A stretch of 64,000 bases of DNA, from positions 248,001 through 312,000 of the forward strand of contig NZ_QURL01000001.1 in the NCBI RefSeq assembly GCF_003403015.1. Reading direction: 5' to 3'. Shown here one piece after another: positions 28,801 through 43,012 of the stretch (positions are counted from its first letter, which is position 1; each line of letters begins with the position of its first letter). Below the pieces are notes generated by a model. The model was not told the origin of the DNA, searched no databases, and saw only the letters and a list, made by a program, of their open reading frames with translations. Position numbers and translations under genes: made by a program. Source of the DNA: Fulvimarina endophytica (GTDB taxonomy: Bacteria; Pseudomonadota; Alphaproteobacteria; Rhizobiales; Rhizobiaceae).

Positions 28801-29772
28801 TCAGAGCTTGCGAAGTGCGACCTGCTCGATGAGATGGTCGGGACCCTTCTTCAGGATCAGATCGGCGCGCGGTCTGGTCGGAAGGATGTTTTCGTGAAGA
28901 TTGACCGCGTTGATCTGCGACCAGAGATCTTCGGCGATCCTCAGGGCTTCCGCATCGCTGATCTTCGAGTAGCGGTGGAAGAAGGAATCGGTCTGCTTGA
29001 ACGCGGTATCGCGCAGGCGCATGAACCGTTCGATATACCAGCGATAGAGATCGGGCTCTTCGGCGTCGATATAGATCGAATAGTCGAAGAAGTCCGAGAC
29101 GAAGGGAACCGCCCGGCCGTCCGGCGGCATCTTCTGGACCTGAAGGACGTTCAAGCCTTCGAAGATGAGTATGTCCGGGCGGTCGATGACGACCCGTTCG
29201 CCGGCCATGACGTCGTAGTAGAAATGGGAATAGACCGGCGCGCTGACGCGGGCCGCGCCCGCCTTCACGTCCGACAGAAATCGGAGGATCGCGCCGACAT
29301 CGTAGCTCTCGGGAAACCCCTTGCGGCGCATCAGCCCCTTCTCGTCGAGAACAGCGTTCGGATAGAGGAACCCGTCGGTCGTCAGAAGCGCCACTTTCGG
29401 CGAGGACGGCCAGCGCTGGAGGAGAAGCTGGAGAAGGCGCGCGGTCGTCGATTTTCCGACGGCCACCGAACCGGCGATGCCGATCACGAACGGCGTCTTG
29501 TGGCCGGCGCTGCGGCCGGAGAGAAAGCGCTGGCGCTGGCTGAAGAGAACCTGCGTCGCTTCCACATGCGCCGAGAGCAGGCGGGAAAGAGCCAGATAGA
29601 TCCGCGCCACCTCGTCGAGATCGACGGGGTCGTTCATGGAGCGGATGCGTTCCAGTTCGCCGGCGCCGAGGGTGAGGGGCGTGTCGGCCCGAAACTCCGC
29701 CCATTCGTCCGCGGAGAAGATCCGATAGGGAGAGAACGGCGTCGGGGCGAGCTGGTCCATCCGTCTGGTCAC
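28801..29772 (-). CDS. coaA: Type I pantothenate kinase
   Basis: Phosphorylates pantothenate, the first and controlling step of coenzyme A synthesis. The 323-residue product has the P-loop GSVAVGKST at about 101-109, [28 protein letters not shown] and IFEGLNVLQ, all type I (CoaA) marks. The start overlaps the hisE stop by four bases (ATGA), so it is the last gene of the his operon, an arrangement found in related bacteria. Confidence 0.96.
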   Translation of the reverse strand: MTRRMDQLAPTPFSPYRIFSADEWAEFRADTPLTLGAGELERIRSMNDPVDLDEVARIYLALSRLLSAHVEATQVLFSQRQRFLSGRSAGHKTPFVIGIAGSVAVGKSTTARLLQLLLQRWPSSPKVALLTTDGFLYPNAVLDEKGLMRRKGFPESYDVGAILRFLSDVKAGAARVSAPVYSHFYYDVMAGERVVIDRPDILIFEGLNVLQVQKMPPDGRAVPFVSDFFDYSIYIDAEEPDLYRWYIERFMRLRDTAFKQTDSFFHRYSKISDAEALRIAEDLWSQINAVNLHENILPTRPRADLILKKGPDHLIEQVALRKL

Positions 29773-30107
29773 CCGGCCGGAGTACCGTCCATGCCGCGGG
29801 ACGCCTTTTCCGCAAGCCCGGTGGTCGCCGTCCGGCGCCCGAGTTCCGATAGGACGTCACTGACTGGAACGCCGCGAAGTGCCAGAGCCACGAGGAGATG
29901 GTAGAGAAGGTCCGCGCTTTCGGAGGCGACGCGGCTTTCGTCCTCGCCGACGAGCGCGATCACCGTCTCGATCGATTCCTCGCCGAGCTTCTTGGCGACG
30001 TGGGAGACGCCCTTTTCCCTCAGCTTCGCCGTGTAGGACTCCTCGCTCGAGGCCTTCATCCGTTCGGCGATGATGGTCTCGAGGTCGGAAAGGGTGAAAT
30101 CTGTCAT
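29769..30107 (-). CDS. hisE: Phosphoribosyl-ATP pyrophosphatase
   Basis: Second histidine-pathway step, PR-ATP to PR-AMP. The 112-residue MazG-like all-alpha protein shows [21 protein letters not shown] with the metal-binding Glu pairs KLGEESIE and [13 protein letters not shown]. The ATG at 30107 is the family start; the longer open frame upstream runs antisense-like through hisF and is not coding. It lies 26 bases after hisF and is coupled to coaA. Confidence 0.95.
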   Translation of the reverse strand: MTDFTLSDLETIIAERMKASSEESYTAKLREKGVSHVAKKLGEESIETVIALVGEDESRVASESADLLYHLLVALALRGVPVSDVLSELGRRTATTGLAEKASRGMDGTPAG

Positions 30108-30133
30108 CGCAACGTCAAACCGGTTTTCGCGAA

Positions 30134-30937
30134 TCATGCCGCATGCGCTGGAATATCGGCTGGATCGAGACGCATGGGAACCCCGGCCGCGGCCATGTAG
30201 GCCTTGGCCTGCGCGATCGTATAGGTCCCGAAATGGAAGATCGAGGCCGCGAGCACCGCTCCCGCGCCGCCCTTCGCGATCCCGTCGACCAGATGATCGA
30301 GCGTGCCGACGCCGCCCGATGCGATGACCGGCACGGCCACCGCGTCGCTGACCGCCCGGGTGAGCTCGATGTCGAACCCGGCCTTCGTGCCGTCGCGATC
30401 CATCGAGGTGAGGAGAATTTCCCCGGCTCCGAGCGAGACCACCTTGCGGGCGAACTCGACTGCGTCGATCCCCGTTTCGCGCCGGCCGCCATGGGTGAAG
30501 ATCTCCCAGCGCGGGCTCTCCCCCTCGGTGCCGACGCGCCGCGCGTCGATCGCGACGACGATGCACTGATCGCCGAACTTGTCGGCCGCCTCGGCGACGA
30601 ATTCCGGGCGGGCGACCGCCGCCGTGTTGATCGAGACCTTGTCGGCACCGGCGAGAAGCAGCGTGCGGACATCCTGCACCGTGCGAACGCCGCCGCCGAC
30701 CGTCACCGGCATGAAGCACTGCTCGGCCGTCCGGCGAACCACGTCGACGATCGTCTCCCGCTCGTCCGAGGAGGCCGTGATGTCGAGAAAGCAGAGTTCG
30801 TCGGCGCCCGCCGCGTCATAGGCGCGAGCCGCCTCCACCGGATCGCCCGCATCCACGAGCCCTTCGAAGTTGACCCCCTTGACGACGCGGCCGTCCTTGA
30901 CGTCGAGGCACGGAATGATGCGGGCTTTGAGGGTCAC
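30134..30937 (-). CDS. hisF: Imidazole glycerol phosphate synthase, cyclase subunit
   Basis: Forms imidazole glycerol phosphate and AICAR from PRFAR with ammonia delivered by HisH. The (beta/alpha)8 barrel has catalytic Asp in [16 protein letters not shown], the phosphate motifs VGGGVRT and IASGGVG, and [11 protein letters not shown]. The GTG at 30937 (267 residues) is chosen because [12 protein letters not shown] is the family N terminus and no ATG lies close. About 160 bases separate it from hisA, with no feature that I recognise. Confidence 0.95.
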   Translation of the reverse strand: MTLKARIIPCLDVKDGRVVKGVNFEGLVDAGDPVEAARAYDAAGADELCFLDITASSDERETIVDVVRRTAEQCFMPVTVGGGVRTVQDVRTLLLAGADKVSINTAAVARPEFVAEAADKFGDQCIVVAIDARRVGTEGESPRWEIFTHGGRRETGIDAVEFARKVVSLGAGEILLTSMDRDGTKAGFDIELTRAVSDAVAVPVIASGGVGTLDHLVDGIAKGGAGAVLAASIFHFGTYTIAQAKAYMAAAGVPMRLDPADIPAHAA

Positions 30938-31097
30938 CTTGGGTCTCGCTTCGTCGTTCGTGGGGGCTGCATGCAGGTTTGATCGTGCGGGTTTATGTGA
31001 TCGGCCGGGAGCTGTGCGCAAGGAGCCGGCTTCCTCAGGAAGCCCGAACGCGACCGACACCTAGAATCCTGCGGTCAAAGGGATCAGGCGCCGTCGG

Positions 31098-31847
31098 TCA
31101 GCCTTGCGAATCTTCGCCGCTCAGAACCCGCAGCGCTTCGTGGGGATCGATCCGTCCGTCATAGAGAGCCCGCCCCGAGATCGCGCCTTCGAGCCTTGCT
31201 GCGTCGGGCATGGTCAGACGCACGACGTCCGCGATCGAGGCAAGGCCCCCCGAGGCGATCACCGGGATCGAGATCGCTTCCGCGAGGTCGATGGTCGAGG
31301 GCCAGTTGATGCCCGCGAGGACCCCGTCGCGGTCGATATCTGTATAGATGACCGCCGCGACGCCGGCATTCTCGAATCGCCGGGCGAGGTCGACGGCGGT
31401 GAGTTCGGAGGTCTCCGCCCAGCCTTCCACGGCGACCTTGCCGCCTTTGGCGTCGATGCCCACCGCGATGCGCCCCGGAAAGCGCTTCGCGGCCTGCCTG
31501 ACAAGATCGGGATCGCGCACGGCGACGGTTCCGAGAATGACCCGCGACAGACCCCGCTCGAGCCAGCGTTCGATATCGGCCATGGTGCGGATGCCACCGC
31601 CGAGCTGCACGTTCATCTCGCCGCCGACCGCATCCATGATCCGATCGACCGCCTCGCCGTTCACCGCCTCGCCCTTGAAGGCGCCGTTGAGGTCAACGAC
31701 GTGGAGATGGGTGAAGCCGGCATCGCGGAACTCGCGCGCCTGCGCGGCCGGGTCCGCGTTGTAGACCGTCGCCTGATCCATGAGGCCGAGCTTGAGGCGC
31801 ACGCAGGCGCCGTCCTTCAAGTCGATGGCGGGAAAGAGAATAGGCAT
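31098..31847 (-). CDS. hisA: Phosphoribosylformimino-AICAR ribotide isomerase
   Basis: Opens the ribose ring of ProFAR to PRFAR, the step before HisH/HisF. The 249-residue barrel begins [18 protein letters not shown] with the catalytic Asp9 and carries [23 protein letters not shown] and IASGGLASI. It lies 19 bases downstream of a short hydrophobic ORF. Confidence 0.96.
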   Translation of the reverse strand: MPILFPAIDLKDGACVRLKLGLMDQATVYNADPAAQAREFRDAGFTHLHVVDLNGAFKGEAVNGEAVDRIMDAVGGEMNVQLGGGIRTMADIERWLERGLSRVILGTVAVRDPDLVRQAAKRFPGRIAVGIDAKGGKVAVEGWAETSELTAVDLARRFENAGVAAVIYTDIDRDGVLAGINWPSTIDLAEAISIPVIASGGLASIADVVRLTMPDAARLEGAISGRALYDGRIDPHEALRVLSGEDSQG

Positions 31848-31866
31848 GAGAACCTCGACGGACGGG

Positions 31867-31965
31867 TCAGATGATCTGGAAGACGGCGAGCAGGATGAGC
31901 GTCAACAGGACGGAAACGAGGATCGATCCGATACATCCCATCCGGCTCGAGAAGAAGACGAACAC
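31867..31965 (-). CDS. Putative 32-residue membrane peptide in the his operon
   Basis: A GTG-initiated frame of 32 codons plus TGA lies between hisH and hisA. It has a short N terminus ([13 protein letters not shown]) and one strongly hydrophobic segment ([19 protein letters not shown]) suited to a single membrane helix. GGAAG sits seven bases before the GTG, inside the end of hisH, and only one base separates it from the hisH stop. An internal ATG at 31941 would give 24 residues. I do not recognise a named family. The spacing and clean membrane segment argue that it is translated; function unknown. Confidence 0.5.
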   Translation of the reverse strand: MFVFFSSRMGCIGSILVSVLLTLILLAVFQII

Positions 31966-31966
31966 C

Positions 31967-32620
31967 TCAGGGCTTCCATTGCAGGAAGTTGGCGATCAGT
32001 TTGAGGCCGAGCGTCTGGCTCTTTTCGGGATGGAACTGGGTACCGGCGGCATTGCCGTTCGCGACCATGGCTGTCACCCGGCCGCCGTAATCGGTGGTCG
32101 CAACGAGCTCCTCCTCCCTCGCGGCCGCGAGGTGGTAGGAGTGGACGAAATAGGCGTGCAGCCCGTCCGGCCCCGTCTCGATACCCTCGAGCAGCGCATG
32201 CGGGGTGACGATGTCGAGCGTGTTCCAGCCGATCTGCGGGATCTTCAGGGCGTCGTCCTTCGGCGCAATGCGCACCACGTCGCCGCCGACCCAACCGAGC
32301 CCCGGCGTCTCGGCCTTTTCAAGCCCGCGTTCGGCCATGAGCTGCATGCCGACGCAGATCCCGAGAAACGGGCGGGCCTTCGCCTCCACCGCCTCGCGCA
32401 GCGCATCGACCATGCCGGGCAGGGCATTGAGACCGGCCCGGCAATCAGCATAGGCGCCGACCCCCGGCAGGACGATCCGATCGGCCTTCGATACGAGATG
32501 CGGATCGTCCGTGAGGCAGATTTCGGCATTCGCGCCGCTCTCGCGCGCCGCGCGCTCGAAGGCATTGGTGACGGATCTGAGATTGCCGGACCCGTAATCG
32601 ATGATGGTGACTGTCTGCAT
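31967..32620 (-). CDS. hisH: Imidazole glycerol phosphate synthase, glutaminase subunit
   Basis: Class I amidotransferase that supplies ammonia to HisF. The 217-residue protein starts [17 protein letters not shown], with nucleophile Cys89 in [10 protein letters not shown], the oxyanion strand [10 protein letters not shown], and the His/Glu pair in TQFHPEKSQ. The ATG at 32620 is the family start; the longer open frame upstream is Arg-rich noise. It lies 32 bases after the DUF2628 gene. Confidence 0.96.
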   Translation of the reverse strand: MQTVTIIDYGSGNLRSVTNAFERAARESGANAEICLTDDPHLVSKADRIVLPGVGAYADCRAGLNALPGMVDALREAVEAKARPFLGICVGMQLMAERGLEKAETPGLGWVGGDVVRIAPKDDALKIPQIGWNTLDIVTPHALLEGIETGPDGLHAYFVHSYHLAAAREEELVATTDYGGRVTAMVANGNAAGTQFHPEKSQTLGLKLIANFLQWKP

Positions 32621-32652
32621 TCGGCTTTCCGTCGAAGAATTGGACCGGCCCG

Positions 32653-33126
32653 TCACGGGGTCGCCCGTGTTCCCGCGCGCACGGACCATGGCATCTGAAC
32701 GCGCGGCCGCAACGGCCGTTCGGTGCGTTGCGGCTCGGTGGGAGATGCCGCGGCCTCCGCCTCGTAATAACGCAGTTCGGCTTCCGATCGCGACCCGGCC
32801 TGAAAGACGGCGGCGAGCCGCCAGCCTTTCCGCAGTCGTTTGTCGATCAGGAGATTGCGACCTTCGAGGCCGACCAGCAGCGCGAGAAGAAACTGGGCGA
32901 CGCTGGAGACGAGGCCGAGACCCTGCCACCAGCCGATCGCCATGAAGGCGATGTCCAGCACGAGAACGGCGATCCCCGCGAGCCAGAGGCGATGCCAGAA
33001 CAGCCAGAAGATCAGAAAGAGGAAGGCGAGGGGCGCAAAGGCGTCCTTCACGAACATCGCTTCTGCGCTCTTGATCCCGCTGTCATCCGAAGGGGGTTCG
33101 AGGACCACCCATCTCTTCACCGACAT
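32653..33126 (-). CDS. DUF2628-type small membrane protein
   Basis: About 157 residues from the ATG at 33126 ([12 protein letters not shown]); an upstream ATG at 33162 is also open. Pattern: [22 protein letters not shown], then further hydrophobic stretches to [20 protein letters not shown], then a charged tail. This matches the DUF2628 family, which in Rhizobiales is often found between hisB and hisH. Its function is unknown; the location suggests only co-transcription with histidine synthesis. Confidence 0.8.
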   Translation of the reverse strand: MSVKRWVVLEPPSDDSGIKSAEAMFVKDAFAPLAFLFLIFWLFWHRLWLAGIAVLVLDIAFMAIGWWQGLGLVSSVAQFLLALLVGLEGRNLLIDKRLRKGWRLAAVFQAGSRSEAELRYYEAEAAASPTEPQRTERPLRPRVQMPWSVRAGTRATP

Positions 33127-33169
33127 GAGATCTGCCCGCCGCTTCCCGGTGCCGCGATCCATGCGGAGG

Positions 33170-33778
33170 TCATGCGAGCATTCCCTTGGTGGAGGGGATC
33201 AGGTCCGCCTGCCGGGGATCGATCGAAATCGCTTCGCCGAGAACGCGCGCCACCGCCTTGAAACAGGTCTCGGCGATGTGGTGCGAGTTCGCGCCGTAGA
33301 GATTGGTGATGTGCAGGGTCAGCCCGCCATTCTGCGCGAAGGCCTGGAAGAATTCGCGGACGAGTTCGGTATCGAACCCGCCGATCTTGGCGCGGGTGAA
33401 TTCGGCGGAGAAGACCAGGAACGGACGGCCCGAGACGTCGATGGCGGCCCGTGTCAGGCATTCGTCCATCGCAAGGTCGAGCGAGGCGTAGCGACGGATC
33501 CCCTTGCGCTCGCCCAGTGCCTGCCGAATCGCCTGACCGAGCGCGATCCCGGTATCCTCGACGGTGTGATGGTCGTCGATGTGCAGGTCGCCCTCGGTGC
33601 GGATCGTCATGTCGATCAGGGAGTGGCGGGCGAGCTGGTCCAGCATGTGGTCGAAGAAGCCGACGCCGGTCGATATGTCCGCGATGCCGGAGCCGTCGAG
33701 ATCGACCTTCACCTCGATCTTCGTTTCCTTGGTCCGCCGCGTGATGGTCGCGTCGCGCCGTCCCCCGATTGTCGTCAT
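33170..33778 (-). CDS. hisB: Imidazoleglycerol-phosphate dehydratase
   Basis: Sixth histidine-pathway reaction; monofunctional, 202 residues, without the phosphatase domain of enteric HisB. The Mn-binding His motifs appear as [34 protein letters not shown] and [10 protein letters not shown]. It is the first gene of the minus-strand his operon (hisB - DUF2628 - hisH - short ORF - hisA - hisF - hisE - coaA). hisG, hisD, hisI and hisC are elsewhere. Confidence 0.96.
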   Translation of the reverse strand: MTTIGGRRDATITRRTKETKIEVKVDLDGSGIADISTGVGFFDHMLDQLARHSLIDMTIRTEGDLHIDDHHTVEDTGIALGQAIRQALGERKGIRRYASLDLAMDECLTRAAIDVSGRPFLVFSAEFTRAKIGGFDTELVREFFQAFAQNGGLTLHITNLYGANSHHIAETCFKAVARVLGEAISIDPRQADLIPSTKGMLA

Positions 33779-33812
33779 TCGTCTGAGCTCCGATCGACCC
33801 TGTTGGAGCGTG

Positions 33813-33841
33813 CTCTAGCATCGCCGCGGGCCAAGCGGCAA
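33813..33841 (-). promoter_or_regulatory. Candidate sigma-70-type promoter of the his operon
   Basis: On the minus strand TTGCCG (33841-33836), a 17-nt spacer and CTAGAG (33818-33813) resemble the alphaproteobacterial TTGACN-N17-CTATAT pattern. The -10 lies 35 bases before the hisB ATG. By-eye match only. Confidence 0.4.
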
Positions 33842-33941
33842 ACGGGCAGGGCGCATTGGCCTTCCTTCGCCCACCCAACCACCCTATGGGGTTTCGTACG
33901 ACAGGCGGGCGAAGAGCGCGCGGAACAGAGCGGGGGTCGAG

Positions 33942-35132
33942 ATGCCGAATCCGACGGCGAACACGGAACGCAAGAATTGGGGACCCGTCCGCAGCAAGCT
34001 CGAACGGCTGATCGAGCGTGGCGAGATCGAGCCGGATCCGGCCCAGAAGATTCTCGCCGGACGGCTGGACAGGCTCGATGGCGACCTCTCCAACAGGTCC
34101 GTCGCCAAGAAGTCGAGCGCGCTGGGCTGGCTGTTCGGCAAGAAGGGCAAGCCCGAGCCGGTGAAGGGACTTTACGTCTACGGCTCGGTCGGACGCGGCA
34201 AGACCATGCTGATGGACATGTTCTACCGGCAGAGTTCGGTCTCGAAGAAGAGGCGCGTCCACTTCCACGCCTTCATGGGCGACGTGCACGAACGGATCGG
34301 TGCCCACCGGGACAAGGTTCGCGACGGGACCGCCTCCGAGGACGATCCGATGCCTCCGGTCGCCCGTCAGATCGCCGAGGAGAGCCTGCTTCTGTGTTTC
34401 GACGAGTTCACCGTGACGGATGTCGCCGACGCGCTGATCCTGTCGCGCCTGTTCGAAGCGCTCTTCGCCGAGGGTGTCGTGCTCGTCGCGACGTCCAATG
34501 TCGCGCCCGACGATCTCTACAAGGACGGCCTCAATCGCGGCCTGTTCCTTCCCTTCGTCGAGAAGCTGAAGGCCGAGGTCGAAGTTCTCGCCCTCGACAG
34601 CGGCGAGGACTATCGTCTCGCGGCCATCGGAACAGAGGATCTCTATATCACGCCGCTGGACGAGAACGCCGCCTCTCGCGTCGACAAGGTCTGGGACGCG
34701 CTTCTCTCGGGCGAGAAGGAACATACCGCCTCCCTCTCGGTGAAGGGACGCACCATCCCCGTGCCGCGTGCGGGCAACGGGGCCGCTCGGTTCGCCTATG
34801 GCGACCTCCTGCAGAAACCGCTCGGCGCGCAGGACTTCATCGGTCTGGCCCGCAGGTTCCACACGGTCGTCCTCGAAGGCGTGCCCGCTCTCGGCCCGGC
34901 CGAACGAAACGAGGCCAAGCGGCTGATCAATCTCGTCGATACGCTCTACGATGCAGGGCGCCGACTGGTCATCTCGGCGGAGGTTCCTGCCAAGGATCTC
35001 TACAGCGCCCCCTCTGGCACGGAAAAGTTCGAGTTCGAGCGCACCGTCTCGCGGCTGTTCGAGATGCGCGGCGACGATTACATGTCTGCGTCCGAGGACG
35101 ACCGTCCGGTGGGGAGCGACGCTGTTCGGTAA
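33942..35132 (+). CDS. zapE: Cell division protein ZapE (AFG1-like ATPase)
   Basis: P-loop ATPase of the AFG1/ZapE family, linked in bacteria to division-ring constriction and in mitochondria to protein quality control. The 396-residue chain has Walker A GSVGRGKTM at about 81-89, Walker B LLLCFDEF, and ILSRLFEALFAEGVVLVATSN as the sensor region. Placement just before mdh and sucC is the standard order in related genomes. Divergent from hisB across 163 bases. Confidence 0.93.
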   Translation: MPNPTANTERKNWGPVRSKLERLIERGEIEPDPAQKILAGRLDRLDGDLSNRSVAKKSSALGWLFGKKGKPEPVKGLYVYGSVGRGKTMLMDMFYRQSSVSKKRRVHFHAFMGDVHERIGAHRDKVRDGTASEDDPMPPVARQIAEESLLLCFDEFTVTDVADALILSRLFEALFAEGVVLVATSNVAPDDLYKDGLNRGLFLPFVEKLKAEVEVLALDSGEDYRLAAIGTEDLYITPLDENAASRVDKVWDALLSGEKEHTASLSVKGRTIPVPRAGNGAARFAYGDLLQKPLGAQDFIGLARRFHTVVLEGVPALGPAERNEAKRLINLVDTLYDAGRRLVISAEVPAKDLYSAPSGTEKFEFERTVSRLFEMRGDDYMSASEDDRPVGSDAVR

Positions 35133-36488
<1,356 letters not shown>

Positions 36489-36503
36489 ACCACGAAAATT
36501 CCG

Positions 36504-36536
36504 ACCGGGCGCGCGCAAGCGGCGCCCGGTTTTTTA
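36504..36536 (+). terminator. Rho-independent terminator after mdh
   Basis: ACCGGGCGC (36504-36512) pairs perfectly with GCGCCCGGT (36522-36530) across a 9-nt loop and is followed by TTTTTT. It lies only about 30 bases before the sucC start, so sucC is reached by read-through or from a promoter overlapping this region. Confidence 0.88.
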
Positions 36537-36567
36537 TGAGCCTCTCGTTTCAGGCAAAGGGCACCCC

Positions 36568-37758
36568 ATGAACATTCACGAATATCAGGCCAAGCAGGTC
36601 CTCAAGGGCTTCGGCGCACCCGTGGCAGAAGGCGTCGCGATCACCTCCGTCGAGGAAGCCGAGGGTGCGGCCAGGCAGCTTCCCGGCCCGCTCTACGTGG
36701 TCAAGAGCCAGATCCATGCCGGCGGACGCGGCAAGGGCAAGTTTAAGGAACTCGGTCCGGACGCCAAGGGCGGCGTGCGCCTGGCCAAGTCCGTCGAAGA
36801 GGCGGTCGCCCACGCCAAGGAAATGCTCGGCAACACGCTCGTCACCAAGCAGACCGGCGATGCAGGCAAGCAGGTGAACCGCCTCTATATCGAGGACGGC
36901 GCGGATATCGACCGCGAACTCTATCTCTCCCTGCTGGTCGACCGCGCGGTGGGCAAGGTGGCCTTCGTCGTCTCGACCGAGGGCGGCATGGACATCGAGA
37001 CCGTGGCCGAGGAGACGCCGGACAAGATCGTCAACGTGCCGATCGATCCGGTTCAGGGTGTGACGGAAGCCGACGCGAAGGCTCTCTGCGATGCGCTGAA
37101 GCTCGAGGGCGAGGCGCGTTCGGACGGCATGTCCCTGTTCCCGATTCTCTACAAGGCGTTCATGGACAAGGACATGAGCCTTCTGGAGATCAATCCGCTG
37201 ATCGTCATGGAGAACGGGCGGCTCCGGGTTCTCGACGCCAAGGTCTCGTTCGACGGCAATGCGCTTTTCCGTCACGACGACATCAAGGCGCTGCGCGACG
37301 AGACCGAAGAGGATGCCAAGGAGATCGAGGCGTCCAAATACGATCTCGCCTATGTGGCACTCGACGGGACGATCGGCTGCATGGTGAACGGCGCCGGCCT
37401 TGCCATGGCGACGATGGACATCATCAAGCTCTACGGCAAGGAGCCCGCGAACTTCCTGGACGTGGGCGGCGGCGCCACCACCGAGAAGGTCACTGCGGCC
37501 TTCAAGATCATCACGGCCGATCCGAACGTCAAAGGCATCCTCGTCAACATCTTTGGCGGCATCATGCGCTGCGACGTCATCGCCGAGGGTGTGGTGACGG
37601 CCGTGAAGGATGTCGGTCTGAAGGTTCCGCTCGTCGTCCGCCTGGAAGGCACGAACGTCGAGAAGGGCAAGGCGATTCTCGACCAGTCTGGCCTCGACAT
37701 CACGGCCGCGGACGATCTCGACGACGCGGCCAAGAAGATCGTCGCCGCGGTCGGATAA
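36568..37758 (+). CDS. sucC: Succinyl-CoA synthetase (ADP-forming) beta subunit
   Basis: Beta subunit of the TCA enzyme interconverting succinyl-CoA and succinate with nucleotide triphosphate formation. The 396-residue protein begins [19 protein letters not shown] (ATP-grasp fold), with [22 protein letters not shown] and the C-terminal CoA-ligase domain with [12 protein letters not shown]. The alpha subunit gene sucD, which normally follows directly, is absent: the next gene is rpsL after a 520-base gap. Confidence 0.97.
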   Translation: MNIHEYQAKQVLKGFGAPVAEGVAITSVEEAEGAARQLPGPLYVVKSQIHAGGRGKGKFKELGPDAKGGVRLAKSVEEAVAHAKEMLGNTLVTKQTGDAGKQVNRLYIEDGADIDRELYLSLLVDRAVGKVAFVVSTEGGMDIETVAEETPDKIVNVPIDPVQGVTEADAKALCDALKLEGEARSDGMSLFPILYKAFMDKDMSLLEINPLIVMENGRLRVLDAKVSFDGNALFRHDDIKALRDETEEDAKEIEASKYDLAYVALDGTIGCMVNGAGLAMATMDIIKLYGKEPANFLDVGGGATTEKVTAAFKIITADPNVKGILVNIFGGIMRCDVIAEGVVTAVKDVGLKVPLVVRLEGTNVEKGKAILDQSGLDITAADDLDDAAKKIVAAVG

Positions 37759-37812
37759 TGATCGTTGTCCGTTCCTGGTGAACGGACGGCATACGGCATT
37801 GCCGAAGATTAC

Positions 37813-37841
37813 GGGCCGCTTTCCCTGACGGGAAGCGGCCC
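37813..37841 (+). terminator. Hairpin downstream of sucC, probable terminator
   Basis: GGGCCGCTTTCCC (37813-37825) pairs with GGGAAGCGGCCC (37830-37841), leaving one bulged T and a 4-nt loop. No clean T-run follows (GACTGCGTCTTTG), so it may be a weak terminator or an RNA-stabilising stem. Confidence 0.55.
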
Positions 37842-37964
37842 GACTGCGTCTTTGGGACAGGGGACCGATGGCGGGACCGGAACGCCCGTCGAACCGGGGC
37901 TCGGCCCTATCTCGGCGGTAACCCTTCGGACCGAACGGGCCGGCTTTCAGGTGCTCGCAATGGG

Positions 37965-37993
37965 TTGACGCAGAGGCGCTGAATCGTTAAGTA
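37965..37993 (+). promoter_or_regulatory. Candidate promoter of the str operon
   Basis: TTGACG (37965-37970), a 17-nt spacer and TAAGTA (37988-37993). The -35 is a near-consensus match, the -10 is fair. Start of transcription here would give a leader of about 280 nt before rpsL, containing both hairpins. Confidence 0.45.
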
Positions 37994-38140
37994 CCCGCCA
38001 ACAAAGCCGATGTGAGGCCGAATCTTTCCGTAGACGACCCGTCCGGAAGCCAAGGGTGCCTCAAACAAGGTTCATTGTTCACGGGACTTAAAATCTCCGG
38101 CTCATGATCGTCTCACGGTTCGAGGTGATCCTCTGGTTTC

Positions 38141-38187
38141 AAACCGAGCGCCTTTCCGACCTATTCGGAAGACCGGCTGCTCGGTTT
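38141..38187 (+). promoter_or_regulatory. Nested leader stem-loop upstream of rpsL
   Basis: Outer stem AAACCGAGC (38141-38149) with GCTCGGTTT (38179-38187), 9 bp perfect; inside it TTCCGA (38154-38159) pairs with TCGGAA (38165-38170). Not followed by T residues, so it looks like a structured mRNA leader rather than a terminator. Confidence 0.5.
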
Positions 38188-38190
38188 CGC

Positions 38191-38217
38191 GCATGACGAT
38201 GGCGAACATCGTCATGC
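38191..38217 (+). promoter_or_regulatory. Perfect 11-bp leader hairpin 61 bases upstream of rpsL
   Basis: GCATGACGATG (38191-38201), loop GCGAA, CATCGTCATGC (38207-38217). It follows the nested stem-loop by three bases. No T-run follows. It may take part in autoregulation by a ribosomal protein, but no known binding motif is recognised. Confidence 0.55.
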
Positions 38218-38278
38218 CGCTTCAGGTTTGGTTCGTTCCGGCAAGCGGAACGATAAGAGAATTAAGGGGAAGGTTGGA

Positions 38279-38650
38279 ATGCCGACCATCAACCAGCTGA
38301 TCCGTAAGCCGCGCGTGCGGCCTGCCGAGCGTAACACGGTGCCGGCGCTCGAAGCCAATCCGCAGAAGCGCGGCGTGTGCACCCGCGTTTACACCACGAC
38401 CCCGAAGAAGCCGAACTCGGCGCTTCGTAAGGTCGCCAAGGTCCGTCTCGTCAATGGCTACGAAGTCATCGGCTACATCCCGGGCGAGGGGCATAACCTT
38501 CAGGAGCACTCGGTCGTCATGATCCGTGGTGGCCGCGTGAAGGATTTGCCGGGCGTCCGCTATCACATCATCCGCGGTGTTCTGGACACGCAGGGCGTCA
38601 AGAACCGCAAGCAGCGCCGGTCGAAGTACGGCGCGAAGCGTCCGAAATAA
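38279..38650 (+). CDS. rpsL: 30S ribosomal protein S12
   Basis: Decoding-centre protein, 123 residues, first gene of the str cluster. [20 protein letters not shown] and [14 protein letters not shown] are the conserved loops. Lys43 and Lys88, the usual streptomycin-resistance positions, are both wild type. The ATG at 38279 follows GGGGAAGG; an upstream in-frame start is not conserved. Confidence 0.98.
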   Translation: MPTINQLIRKPRVRPAERNTVPALEANPQKRGVCTRVYTTTPKKPNSALRKVAKVRLVNGYEVIGYIPGEGHNLQEHSVVMIRGGRVKDLPGVRYHIIRGVLDTQGVKNRKQRRSKYGAKRPK

Positions 38651-38662
38651 TCCGCGCAATAG

Positions 38663-39154
<492 letters not shown>

Positions 39155-39184
39155 TTCTAGCTTCGAATTAGAGAGACGAGCCAC

Positions 39185-41275
<2,091 letters not shown>

Positions 41276-41337
41276 TCTCTCGCACCGAACAATCCGGCTC
41301 GTGACGAGCCAAGTCATTAAGTGAATGGAGTGCCAGA

Positions 41338-42513
<1,176 letters not shown>

Positions 42514-42529
42514 TCTTCGAAATGTTGGG

Positions 42530-42560
42530 CGCGCCCCGGCCATAGCGGGGCGCGTTTTTT
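42530..42560 (+). terminator. Rho-independent terminator after tuf
   Basis: CGCGCCCCG (42530-42538) pairs perfectly with CGGGGCGCG (42546-42554), 7-nt loop, followed by TTTTTT. It separates the str cluster from the S10 cluster, so rpsJ should have its own promoter in 42561-42678, which I could not assign. Confidence 0.92.
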
Positions 42561-42678
42561 CTTGGCTTTCCTGCGGGAAGGCAGGCGGTGTGGCCACCGC
42601 CATTCGAATGGCTGACAAGAAGACAAAACGATCGGAAAGCGCCGGTGACCCGGAAGGCTCCGACAGAGGACGAATGAC

Positions 42679-42987
42679 ATGAACGGCCAGAACATCCGTA
42701 TCCGCCTCAAGGCGTTCGATCACCGGGTTCTCGACGCTTCCACGCGCGAGATCGTCTCGACCGCCAAGCGGACCGGCGCGAACGTGCGCGGGCCGATCCC
42801 GCTGCCGACGCGGATCGAAAAATTCACCGTGAACCGCTCGCCGCACATCGACAAGAAGTCGCGCGAGCAGTTCGAAATGCGCACCCACAAGCGTTTGCTC
42901 GACATCGTCGACCCGACGCCGCAGACGGTTGATGCGCTGATGAAGCTCGACCTCGCCGCCGGCGTCGATGTCGAGATCAAGCTCTGA
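42679..42987 (+). CDS. rpsJ: 30S ribosomal protein S10 (NusE)
   Basis: First gene of the S10 cluster, 102 residues; part of the 30S head and, as NusE, of transcription antitermination complexes. [17 protein letters not shown] and [20 protein letters not shown] are fully typical. Preceded by 165 bases that hold the tuf terminator. Confidence 0.98.
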   Translation: MNGQNIRIRLKAFDHRVLDASTREIVSTAKRTGANVRGPIPLPTRIEKFTVNRSPHIDKKSREQFEMRTHKRLLDIVDPTPQTVDALMKLDLAAGVDVEIKL

Positions 42988-43012
42988 TTCGAGCGGGGAA
43001 GGAATGAGACCC

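Larger units (their letters stand above)
37759..38278 (+). other. Long non-coding interval between sucC and rpsL
   Basis: A 520-base stretch without a credible gene. It holds a hairpin after sucC (37813-37841), a candidate promoter (37965-37993) and two strong leader hairpins (38141-38187 and 38191-38217), all listed separately. sucD would be expected here from synteny in related genomes; I see no remnant of it. Confidence 0.7.
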
